Assembly: GCA_004347925.1 (NCBI GenBank)
Contig: QNVD01000267.1
Span: 1 to 6,661, forward strand
Source of the DNA: Hadesarchaea archaeon
GTDB taxonomy: Archaea; Hadarchaeota; Hadarchaeia; Hadarchaeales; WYZ-LMO6
Direction of reading: 5' to 3'
DNA: 6,661 nt
The position numbers and the translations under genes were made by a program. Of this stretch, positions 1 through 5,450 are shown piece after piece. Positions within the stretch are counted from its first letter, which is position 1. Every line of letters starts with the position of its first letter. The notes under the pieces were generated by a model that was not told the DNA's origin, did not search any database, and was given only the letters and a program-made list of their open reading frames with translations.

Positions 1-1
1 G

Positions 2-1018
2 CTGGTGACGGAGAGGGTGGAGGGCCATCCCCTGATAGAGGTGAGGAGGGAGGAGGTGAGGGAAATCCCGTCCGAGGCCCCGGTGGTGATAGCCACCGGC
101 CCCCTGACCCACGGTCCCCTGGCGGAGGGGATCAGGGGGCTGGTGGGCTCCGAGTTCCTCTACTTCTACGACGCCGTCTCCCCCATCGTGGACGGGGAGA
201 CCGTCGACAGGGAAAGGGGGTTCAGGGGGTCCAGGTACTCGGAGGAGCCCGCCTACCTGAACCTCCCCATGACGGAGGAGGAGTACAGGAGGTTCTGGGA
301 GGCCCTGGTCTCGGCCGAGCGCCACCTCCCCCACGAGTTCGAGAGGGCCGTCTTCTTCGAGGGCTGCCTCCCCATAGAGGAGCTGGCCAGGAGGGGCTAC
401 CTGACCCTGGCCTACGGCCCCCTCAGGCCCACGGGCCTCCGGGACCCCAGGACGGGGAGGAGGCCCTTCGCCGTGGTGCAGCTCAGGCCGGAGAACCGGG
501 CGGAGACCATGTTCAGCATGGTGGGGTTCCAGACCAGCCTGAGGTGGGGGGAGCAGAGGAGGGTCTTCAGGATGATCCCCGGGCTGGAGGACGCCGAGTT
601 CCTCCGCTACGGCTGCATCCACCGCAACACCTACATAAACTCCCCCGCCGTCCTGCTCCCCACCTACCAGCTGAGGGAGCACCCGGGCATCCTCTTCGCC
701 GGGCAGATCACGGGGGTGGAGGGGTACGTGGAGTCGGCGGCCTCGGGGCTGGTGGCCGGCCTGAACGGGGCCAGGCTGGTCCTGGGCAGGCCCCCCCTGA
801 CCTTCCCCCCCGAGACCGCCATAGGGGCCCTGGCCCAGTACATAACCTCCGCGAGCCCCAGGGGCTTCTCCCCCATGAACGTGAACTTCGGCCTCTTCCC
901 TCCCCCCTCGGGGGGAGGGTCCAGGGAGGAGAGGCATGCGAGGATCGTGGAGAGGGCGCTGAGGAGGCTGAGGGAGTTCGCCTCCGAGCACGGGCTGACC
1001 CTGAGGGAGGGGTGCTAG
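2..1018 (+). CDS. trmFO: TrmFO, methylenetetrahydrofolate-tRNA-(uracil-5-)-methyltransferase, 5'-truncated by window edge
   Basis: Flavoprotein that methylates uridine 54 in the tRNA T-loop, using methylenetetrahydrofolate as carbon donor and FADH2 as reductant; cytosolic. The frame is open to the left edge, so the GTG at 5 is unlikely to be the true start. About 338 residues are present against roughly 435-450 for the family, so about 100 N-terminal residues with the FAD-binding GxGxxG motif lie outside. Counting from nt 5, visible family signatures are VIATGPLT (28-35), FEGCLPIE (118-125) with the cysteine at nt 365-367 in the position of the known catalytic cysteine, MVGFQTSLRWGEQRRVFRMI, HRNTYINSP, FAGQITGVEGYVESAASG and, near the end, FSPMNVNFGLFPP. 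It ends in a basic helical tail at TAG 1016-1018. The family call is secure. The alternative, the related 23S rRNA enzyme RlmFO, cannot be excluded by eye but is rarer. Confidence 0.95.
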   Translation: MVTERVEGHPLIEVRREEVREIPSEAPVVIATGPLTHGPLAEGIRGLVGSEFLYFYDAVSPIVDGETVDRERGFRGSRYSEEPAYLNLPMTEEEYRRFWEALVSAERHLPHEFERAVFFEGCLPIEELARRGYLTLAYGPLRPTGLRDPRTGRRPFAVVQLRPENRAETMFSMVGFQTSLRWGEQRRVFRMIPGLEDAEFLRYGCIHRNTYINSPAVLLPTYQLREHPGILFAGQITGVEGYVESAASGLVAGLNGARLVLGRPPLTFPPETAIGALAQYITSASPRGFSPMNVNFGLFPPPSGGGSREERHARIVERALRRLREFASEHGLTLREGC

Positions 1019-1055
1019 CGGGCCACCGGGCATCAGCCACCTGGGGGCCCCGGGG

Positions 1056-1112
1056 GAACCGTTCACCAACCTTTATTAGTTCAAGGGGTTGAACTAGTTC
1101 AAGGGGTTGAAC
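1056..1112 (+). promoter_or_regulatory. TATA-like promoter of the ATPase gene with two tandem palindromic 18-bp operator-like units
   Basis: A TATA-like box TTTATTA lies at 1072-1078, centred about 38 nt before the ATG at 1113, so transcription should start near 1100 with a very short leader. Directly from the TATA end to the start codon sit two perfect head-to-tail copies of TAGTTCAAGGGGTTGAAC, at 1077-1094 and 1095-1112. Each contains the perfect inverted repeat GTTCAA-GGGG-TTGAAC. A smaller palindrome GAAC-C-GTTC lies just upstream of the TATA box at 1056-1064. A protein bound to the two units would block TBP/RNA polymerase, so I infer a repressor operator, perhaps bound by the ATPase's own C-terminal winged-helix domain. 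The repeats are directly seen; the regulatory role is inferred. Confidence 0.7.
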
Positions 1113-2189
1113 ATGCTGTTCGATCCGGAGCCCAAGAGGAGCAAGAAGGACTTCTACGACAGGGAGGAGGAGCTCCGGGAGCTGCTGGAGGCCATGAGGA
1201 GGGAGAAGCTGGTGGTGATCCAGGGGATGAGGAGGCTGGGGAAATCCTCCCTGCTCAACGTGGCGCTCGCGGAGGGCGGCCTCCCCTTCCTGAGGCTGGA
1301 CCTGAGGGAGATCTACTTCACGCAGGGCTCCCTCTCCAGGTTCCAGCTGTACCGGGCCCTCTCGCAGGAGCTCTCCAGGCTGAGCAGGACCCACCGCCTG
1401 GCCTCCTGGCTGGAGAGGGTGAGGGGGGTGAGGATCGGGGGGTTCGAGGTCCAGCTCGACTGGAGGGAGAGGGGGGCCCCGCTCCCCGAGCTCCTCAGGG
1501 CCCTCGACGGGTGGGCCTCCTCCCGGGGGGAGAGGGTGATCCTGGCCATCGACGAGGCCCAGTACCTGAGGATGGCGGGGAGGACCAGGTACGACGGGCT
1601 GCTGGCCTGGGCCATCGACAACCTGGACCACCTGGCCTTCGTCCTCACGGGGTCCCAGGTAGGGCTGCTGCACGACTTCCTGGGGACGGAGGAGCCCCGC
1701 TCCCCCCTGTACGGCAGGTACGCCAGGGTCCTCAACCTCCGCAGGCTCAGCAGGGAGGAGGCGCTGGACTTCCTGCGGAGGGGATTCGAGGAGGCCGGGG
1801 TGAGGGCCCCGGAGCTGGAGGAGGTGGTGGACTGCCTGGACGGGCTCATAGGGTGGCTGACCCTCTACGGCCACACCTGCGTCTCCGAGGGGAGGGCGGA
1901 GCTGGAGAGGTTCCTGAGGATGGCCGCGGGCCTGGCGGCCGAGGAGAGCAGGAAGGTCCTGAAGGGGAGCGACCGGTACGGGGTCGTCCTCAGGGCGGTG
2001 GCGGAGGGGGCCACCCGCTGGTCCGAGATCTACGGGAGGGTGTGCGGGAGGCTGGGCCCCGTACCCAGGTCAAACCTCACCTACCTGCTGGACAACCTCG
2101 TCCGCTACGGGTACCTGGAGAGGCTGCCGGACGGCTCCTTCACCATCCCCGATCCCGTGATCCGGTACATGGCTTCCGGGAAGCGCTAG
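1113..2189 (+). CDS. Archaeal ATPase-family P-loop NTPase (STAND/MNS-type AAA ATPase) with C-terminal winged helix
   Basis: Predicted ATP-driven switch or scaffold protein of the archaeal ATPase family (Pfam PF01637 type); cellular role unknown. The start is ATG 1113, giving 358 aa that open with the characteristic LFDPEPKRSKKDFYDREEEL. The in-frame TTG at 1107 is less likely because it lies inside the operator repeat. Walker A is GMRRLGKSS (38-46), Walker B is VILAIDEAQ (142-150), and the sensor-like strand is FVLTGSQ (176-182). The family's PLYGRYARVLNL segment is at 198-209. A helix-rich region and a winged-helix-like segment (about 280-335) follow, and the protein closes with DGSFTIPDPVIRYMA (340-354), which resembles the DUF234-type tail of such ATPases. 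All ATPase motifs are intact. Its stop shares the four bases CTAG (2186-2189) with the stop of the opposing AbiEii gene. The family has many paralogs in archaea and is often near toxin or nuclease genes; no partner nuclease domain is visible in this protein. Confidence 0.92.
   Translation: MLFDPEPKRSKKDFYDREEELRELLEAMRREKLVVIQGMRRLGKSSLLNVALAEGGLPFLRLDLREIYFTQGSLSRFQLYRALSQELSRLSRTHRLASWLERVRGVRIGGFEVQLDWRERGAPLPELLRALDGWASSRGERVILAIDEAQYLRMAGRTRYDGLLAWAIDNLDHLAFVLTGSQVGLLHDFLGTEEPRSPLYGRYARVLNLRRLSREEALDFLRRGFEEAGVRAPELEEVVDCLDGLIGWLTLYGHTCVSEGRAELERFLRMAAGLAAEESRKVLKGSDRYGVVLRAVAEGATRWSEIYGRVCGRLGPVPRSNLTYLLDNLVRYGYLERLPDGSFTIPDPVIRYMASGKR
2129..2173 (+). repeat. 45-bp direct repeat, left copy (3' end of intact ATPase gene)
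   Basis: These 45 bases encode the ATPase tail DGSFTIPDPVIRYMA. They recur in the same orientation at 3917-3961 with a single mismatch (A at 2160, G at 3948; Ile to Val). Identity stops abruptly on both sides. The two copies are 1788 bp apart, start to start, and enclose the AbiE toxin-antitoxin pair plus ATPase debris. Confidence 0.9.
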
Positions 2190-2947
2190 CCTCCGAGGCT
2201 CCCGATTACCTCGGCCTTGACCTCCTCAAAGCTGGGCAGGCTTCCCACGACCAGGTTTTTTAAGTCGACCTCCCAGCGTTTGCCCATCGCCTCAACACAC
2301 CGGGCAAATTTTTCTGCGTCAAACCTCATCCTGTACAGTCTGAGCTTTCTGTTTATCAAGCTCGGATCCAGCCGAACTCCTCTTTTCAGGAAGAACCAAA
2401 GGTCATAGAGATCGCGGGGTTTTCCCCTCGCGAAGATCGCCCGCACCTTCTCCGCCAGCATTTCCTTCACCGTCATGGAAAAGACCTCAAAGCCGGGGAT
2501 CTCGCGGTAGAGGGACCTGAGAGTCACCCGTTCGGGATCCAAGGCTATTCCCTCCCTCAGGCTGACGTTTACGGGTATGAAGCAGAGGCTCGCCCTGTCC
2601 CCGGTGAAGAGCGGGCCGCGGAGGAGGATTCCAAAATTCATCTCCTTTGCGTGTTTCTTCGCTTCTTTCACCTGTCCGGAGACGCCGAAGAATCTCAGCC
2701 GGCGGACGGTTTCCCTCATCACCTCATCGAGGTCGATGGGCCTGACAAGCGTGAAATCCAGGTCTTCGCTGAACCGGTTTAGCCCGTGCAGCTTGTACAG
2801 GCATGTGCCCCCCTTGAAAGCGAGCTCCCTGCCTACCCCGGCGTAGAGGGAGAAGAGCAGAAGTTCCTGCAGGTAGTCCCGCTCGGCATTTTTTAAGGTC
2901 AAACGCTTGAGCCTGGCTACCTCGGCGAGCTCATCTCGGGTCAACAT
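2186..2947 (-). CDS. AbiEii/AbiGii-family nucleotidyltransferase toxin
   Basis: Predicted toxin of a type IV AbiE-like abortive-infection pair. The family has a DNA polymerase beta-like nucleotidyltransferase fold; characterised members use NTPs, and related MenT-type toxins modify tRNA ends. The protein is 253 aa. The hallmark nucleotidyltransferase motif is FKGGTCLYKLHGLNRFSEDL (44-63), with Gly46-Gly47, Ser60 and the metal-binding pair Asp62/Asp64. The second family block, EMLAEKVRAIFARGKPRDLYD (162-182), has Lys167, Arg174 and the RDLYD motif. In the strand PVNVSLRE (125-132), where many relatives have an acidic residue, Asn127 is found; whether this matters is uncertain. The ATG (2945-2947) has a good GGTGAT ribosome site 5 nt upstream and overlaps the antitoxin end by 17 bp, so the two are translated from one message. 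Codon use is more A/T-rich than the flanking genes, suggesting horizontal acquisition. Confidence 0.92.
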   Translation of the reverse strand: MLTRDELAEVARLKRLTLKNAERDYLQELLLFSLYAGVGRELAFKGGTCLYKLHGLNRFSEDLDFTLVRPIDLDEVMRETVRRLRFFGVSGQVKEAKKHAKEMNFGILLRGPLFTGDRASLCFIPVNVSLREGIALDPERVTLRSLYREIPGFEVFSMTVKEMLAEKVRAIFARGKPRDLYDLWFFLKRGVRLDPSLINRKLRLYRMRFDAEKFARCVEAMGKRWEVDLKNLVVGSLPSFEEVKAEVIGSLGG

Positions 2948-3647
2948 TGTCTATCACCATCCACCGCTCGTCCCTCCTCCCTCCGGCGGGCAGGGCGTAA
3001 TCCAGCACCGTGTAGCTTTTGCCCACGAATTTCCCGAGCTTCTCCCGGCTCTCGATCCCGAGGTGCTCCAGCAGGTAGCCGAAGCGCCTTGCGGTTGCCC
3101 CATCACCGACCCTGATCAGGCAGTCGAGCAGCTTCTCTGCATCGATCGATTCCAGGTTTTTCTCCACCATCTCGGAGATCTCGGAAAAGGAGGCCCGGTG
3201 GAAGAGCGCCGAGTCTATGAGCGCCTTCTCGGGCTCGGCCATGAACACCTCAAGACCGCCCATCTGGATCTTCTCAAAACCGAAGAAGCGGGAGGGGGTG
3301 GTTTTTATGAAGACTATGCGCGCGCGCCCAAACTCTATCTCTCTTCGTTTTCGGCTACGGGTGGTGACGACATGAATCGCGGTGGGGAGCTGCTCCGTGA
3401 GGTGGTGGTGGCTGAGGGCCGCCCAGCAGGAGATGTAGGAGGGCCAGGTGATGCTCGAGGCTATCAGAAGGGGATCTTCGTGGAGGGTGTACTTGTTCCT
3501 CTCGATTTCCCTGATCAACTTTTCGCGCTTCATCCGGTGGACCACCAACCGAGTGTACTGGCCGCTCTTTCCTGTGAGGTCCCTAACCGTTTTGTTGCTG
3601 AAGACGGGAACTTTCGCCAGCTCCCGCAGCAGCTCGAGCTTTTTCAT
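2931..3647 (-). CDS. AbiEi-family antitoxin / transcriptional regulator
   Basis: Predicted antitoxin of the AbiE pair. In characterised type IV systems AbiEi represses its own promoter through an N-terminal winged-helix domain, and antitoxicity resides in the C-terminal domain. The protein is 238 aa. Residues 1-58 look like a winged helix: KLELLRELAKVPVFSNKTVR, then a recognition segment around YTRLVVHRMKREKLIREIER and the wing NKYTLH. The family pattern follows: a segment around SYISCWAALSHHHLTEQLP, the strand TAIHVVTTRSRKRREI, and GLEVFMAEPEKALIDSALF, the characteristic 'A.pEKaLiDsl' block. The gene order, antitoxin first with a short overlap onto the toxin, is the usual AbiE arrangement. 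A perfect palindrome just upstream (3662-3679) fits autoregulation. Its base composition, like the toxin's, is less GC-rich than the flanks. Confidence 0.88.
   Translation of the reverse strand: MKKLELLRELAKVPVFSNKTVRDLTGKSGQYTRLVVHRMKREKLIREIERNKYTLHEDPLLIASSITWPSYISCWAALSHHHLTEQLPTAIHVVTTRSRKRREIEFGRARIVFIKTTPSRFFGFEKIQMGGLEVFMAEPEKALIDSALFHRASFSEISEMVEKNLESIDAEKLLDCLIRVGDGATARRFGYLLEHLGIESREKLGKFVGKSYTVLDYALPAGGRRDERWMVIDNVDPR
2953..2958 (-). promoter_or_regulatory. Shine-Dalgarno site for the AbiEii toxin
   Basis: On the minus strand the sequence reads GGTGAT, five bases before the ATG at 2947. It matches the archaeal and bacterial anti-Shine-Dalgarno sequence and fixes this start. The site lies inside the antitoxin coding region, so the toxin can be re-initiated independently within the shared transcript. 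Confidence 0.6.
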
Positions 3648-3661
3648 TTCAATCTACCCAG

Positions 3662-3701
3662 GTTATCATTTTTGATAACTTTGGTTAAACGAATATAAAA
3701 A
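3662..3701 (-). promoter_or_regulatory. Promoter and palindromic operator of the AbiE operon
   Basis: A perfect inverted repeat GTTATCA-TTTT-TGATAAC occupies 3662-3679. Upstream on the minus strand an AT-rich stretch at about 3691-3701 reads TTTTTTATATTC, a credible TATA box whose expected start point, about 25 nt downstream, falls within or next to the palindrome. The antitoxin ATG is 14 nt beyond the palindrome. This placement suits an operator for AbiEi autorepression. The palindrome is seen directly; its use as operator is inferred from the known behaviour of AbiEi proteins. Confidence 0.65.
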
Positions 3702-3974
3702 ACCTGACGGTCCTGAGGAGCGCCGCGCTGGGGGCCAGGTGGAGCGAGATCAAGAAAGCGCTGGAGAGCAGGTTCGGGGGGTTCAACAACAAGAGGATCT
3801 CCGACATTCTGAGGACTCTGACGGCCTCCATGCTCGAAGAGGGGGGAGGTCTATGTGGTTAGGGTAACTCTAGGAAGAGCCAGCAGCCCCCCAGCTGGGC
3901 CAGGACTGTTCGATCTGGACGGCTCCTTCACCATCCCCGATCCCGTGGTCCGGTACATGGCAACGAGGCTGTAG
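3701..3974 (+). pseudogene. Degraded C-terminal remnant of a second archaeal ATPase, frameshifted
   Basis: From 3701 one frame reads NLTVLRSAALGARWSEIKKA and continues through LESRFGGFNNKRISDILRTL to a TAG at 3860-3862. This resembles the winged-helix part of archaeal ATPases and parallels VLRAVAEGATRWSEI in the intact copy at 1113-2189, but belongs to a different subfamily. There is no ATPase core and no plausible start. After the run of six G at 3841-3846 the +1 frame continues as EVYVVRVTLGRASS, and ends DGSFTIPDPVVRYMATRL with TAG at 3972-3974. One extra G in that run explains the frameshift. The middle stretch (about 3864-3916) matches nothing in the intact gene, so this is a chimera or heavily decayed copy. 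It is probably not expressed as a functional protein. Confidence 0.8.
3917..3961 (+). repeat. 45-bp direct repeat, right copy (in ATPase remnant)
   Basis: This is the second copy of the ATPase 3'-end sequence found at 2129-2173, same orientation, 44 of 45 positions identical. It encodes DGSFTIPDPVVRYMA in the frame that follows the G-run frameshift. With the left copy it brackets the AbiE module. Confidence 0.9.
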
Positions 3975-3982
3975 GATGGGAC

Positions 3983-4714
3983 TCAGGGCCTCCTCAGGGC
4001 ATCCCCTCTCTCGGGACGGTACTGGATGAACCCCTTTTTCGGGTCCATCCAGCCTCCGAACTCCCTCTCGCTGCTAACCGTGCGCACCGCCGCAAACGCC
4101 ACTATTCTGGTTTCTGGGAAAGCTTCCTGAAGGCGTCACGCTGCCCCCAGAAAAGTATGCCCCCTCGTGAGGATGTCGTCGACCAACACCACTGAGGTAG
4201 GCACCGTGAGCATCTTCTCCACCGACATGGATTCATAGTGCTCCAAGGGTTTCGGTCGTCTCTCAGCGGGGACCAGCGAAGACCTCCTAATGGGTTTGAC
4301 TCTTCTGAGCAAGACCCTGCATTCCCCGAGACCATTCTTTTCCAGGGCCCTCGCTATGTTGAGTGATGGCCACAGCGAGTCCTTTTGCATCAGGGAGGCT
4401 CGGGGCACGGGCACCAGAACGGCCTCTTCGAAGAACCAGGCAAAAGGCAAGTTTTGAAGATTGCGGGATATTAGGTTGGCGATCAGCTCAGAGGGCAAAA
4501 CATGGTGCCCTGTTATACCGACAACCCACTCCCGAGGCAGGGACCGAACTTCTACTGGAAACTCATTTTTGATGATGTGCACCAGCCACCTGCTAAACCT
4601 TCCAGCTTGCGAGGTGCTGCGCGGGCAGTAGGAGAGAAGTGAACCATACTCAAGACGCAGGAGGGCTTTCAAGAGCTCCCTCTCCGATGTGGGTAAATTC
4701 CCCAGAGAGGACAA
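3983..4714 (-). pseudogene. Phosphoribosyltransferase-like protein interrupted by an in-frame TGA (codon 193)
   Basis: Predicted type I phosphoribosyltransferase, acting on PRPP or a related nucleotide; substrate unknown. From ATG 4712-4714 the frame gives 192 aa ending in the PRPP-binding loop VVLVDDILTRGHT (175-187: hydrophobic strand, Asp179-Asp180, Thr183, Gly185, Thr187). A basic stretch LLRRVKPIRRSS precedes it (135-146). TGA follows at 4136-4138, but the same frame continues for 50 sense codons to a second TGA at 3983-3985. These read [20 protein letters not shown] and end with [20 protein letters not shown]: the helix and beta-strand expected after a PRPP loop. The stop replaces one residue in 'GAA-x-RLQEAF', so a single TGG-to-TGA or CGA-to-TGA change, an assembly error or recoding would explain it. 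The gene overlaps the end of the DprA-like gene by 65 bp; a TTG at 4670-4672 is an alternative start. It was probably once cotranslated with DprA. Confidence 0.8.
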
Positions 4715-5405
4715 ACTCGTCTACTATCCGCTTGATCTCGGTGGGTTTCCTAAGAACGTATGCACCGTAGTCGAGCATCCTCTCGGGCCACCCCAGGTCT
4801 TTTTCAAGCAATGTGTGCCAAAGGAACAGGGGCCTGCCCAGCCTCAGGGTTTCCCAGCCCTGGGAGATCACACCGCTCGTCCTTCCCGCCTCCACGATGA
4901 TGCTCGCCTGGGAGATCAGTGCCATCGTCCTGTTCCTCAAGACGAAATCCTTGGGCTGAGTGGGATGTCCTATCGGGTACTGCGTGACGACCAGGTGCTC
5001 GCTGGCTATCCTTTCCTGCAGCGGACGATTTTCGGGAGGATAGAACCTGTCCAGCGGGGTGCCCAGAACGGCGATGGTCCTCCCCCCGCGCTCCATGGCC
5101 GTTCGGTGGGCCACCGTGTCTATTCCCCGCGCCAGACCGCTGACCACTATTACCCCGCCCTCCACGAGTTTACCGACTATCTCCTGTGTGCTTCTGATCC
5201 CAGCCGGAGTGGGATGCCTCGTCCCGATGACGGCCACCCGCGGGGAGGGGATCGGGATCGGCATGGAACCGGCCACGTAGAGCACCTCAGGGGCATACTT
5301 TTCCTCCACGGGGTTGAGGGGCCGACCCAGCAGCTCGGAGGGGGAGAGCTTGGTGATTCTGAGACCCACAAACCCCTCTCCCTCCTCCCTCACCAAAGGC
5401 ACCAC
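4650..5405 (-). CDS. DprA/Smf-like SLOG-domain protein, short form
   Basis: Rossmann-like nucleotide- or ssDNA-binding protein of the DprA/Smf (SLOG) family. Bacterial DprA loads RecA on incoming DNA; archaeal and short forms have no established role. The protein is 251 aa. Motifs are VAVIGTRHPTPAG (57-69), VVSGLARGIDTVAHRTAM (87-104), TIAVLGTPLDRFYPPEN (110-126), FVLRNRTMALIS (154-165, equivalent of FPxRNRIIAGLS) and IVEAGRTSG (170-178). The usual N-terminal SAM-like and C-terminal winged-helix domains of transformation DprA are absent. The start is a GTG at 5403-5405, or the GTG at 5400-5402; a TGA lies just upstream in frame and a TATA-like box at 5432-5439 predicts a nearly leaderless message. 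The phosphoribosyltransferase gene overlaps its 3' end, implying a two-gene operon. SLOG-phosphoribosyltransferase pairing suggests a nucleotide-based conflict or signalling role rather than natural transformation; this is inference. Confidence 0.9.
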   Translation of the reverse strand: MVPLVREEGEGFVGLRITKLSPSELLGRPLNPVEEKYAPEVLYVAGSMPIPIPSPRVAVIGTRHPTPAGIRSTQEIVGKLVEGGVIVVSGLARGIDTVAHRTAMERGGRTIAVLGTPLDRFYPPENRPLQERIASEHLVVTQYPIGHPTQPKDFVLRNRTMALISQASIIVEAGRTSGVISQGWETLRLGRPLFLWHTLLEKDLGWPERMLDYGAYVLRKPTEIKRIVDEFVLSGEFTHIGEGALESPPAS

Positions 5406-5427
5406 CCCTCATCCTTCTCTGGAGCCA

Positions 5428-5442
5428 CCCCTATAAAATTGG
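5428..5442 (-). promoter_or_regulatory. TATA-like promoter of the DprA/phosphoribosyltransferase operon
   Basis: On the minus strand the sequence reads CCAATTTTATAGGGG, with the TATA core at 5432-5439. Its centre is about 30 nt before the GTG at 5405, so initiation about 25 nt downstream would give a leader of only a few bases. It sits in the short gap after the membrane-protein gene, which shows that dprA need not depend on read-through from that gene. Confidence 0.5.
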
Positions 5443-5450
5443 AGGAAAAT

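Noticed and set aside
1041..1056. GC-rich GGGGGCCCCGGGGG stretch after TrmFO as a hairpin terminator
   Set aside because: It can pair with itself but has no T-run, and archaeal termination does not rely on such hairpins; in a GC-rich genome it may be chance.
1056..1112. Tandem repeats as a small CRISPR array
   Set aside because: Only two abutting 18-bp copies with no spacers and no cas genes; the location on the TATA-to-ATG segment fits an operator.
708..1874. Long minus-strand open frame, 388 codons, antisense to TrmFO and the ATPase
   Set aside because: It is proline/glutamine/glycine-rich low-complexity translation of the complement of GC-rich genes; both overlapped genes have unmistakable family motifs on the plus strand.
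2256..2261. T6 run downstream of the ATPase stop as an archaeal oligo-T terminator
   Set aside because: Position fits, but a single short T run inside the AbiEii coding region is weak evidence, so it is not listed as a feature.
1511..2263. Plus-strand open frame of 250 codons inside the ATPase in another frame
   Set aside because: Glycine/arginine/proline-rich shadow of the ATPase frame; no recognisable domain.
2907..3698. Plus-strand open frame of 263 codons opposite the AbiEi antitoxin
   Set aside because: The minus strand encodes a clear AbiEi protein with a promoter, palindrome and toxin partner; the plus frame shows no family pattern.
3975..4135. Intergenic gap between the ATPase remnant and the phosphoribosyltransferase
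   Set aside because: Nearly all of it (3983-4135) is the post-TGA coding tail of the phosphoribosyltransferase, so it is not non-coding.
4102..4335. Frameshifted minus-strand continuation of the phosphoribosyltransferase
   Set aside because: The residues after the PRPP loop are better in the original frame past the TGA, so the defect is a nonsense codon, not a frameshift.
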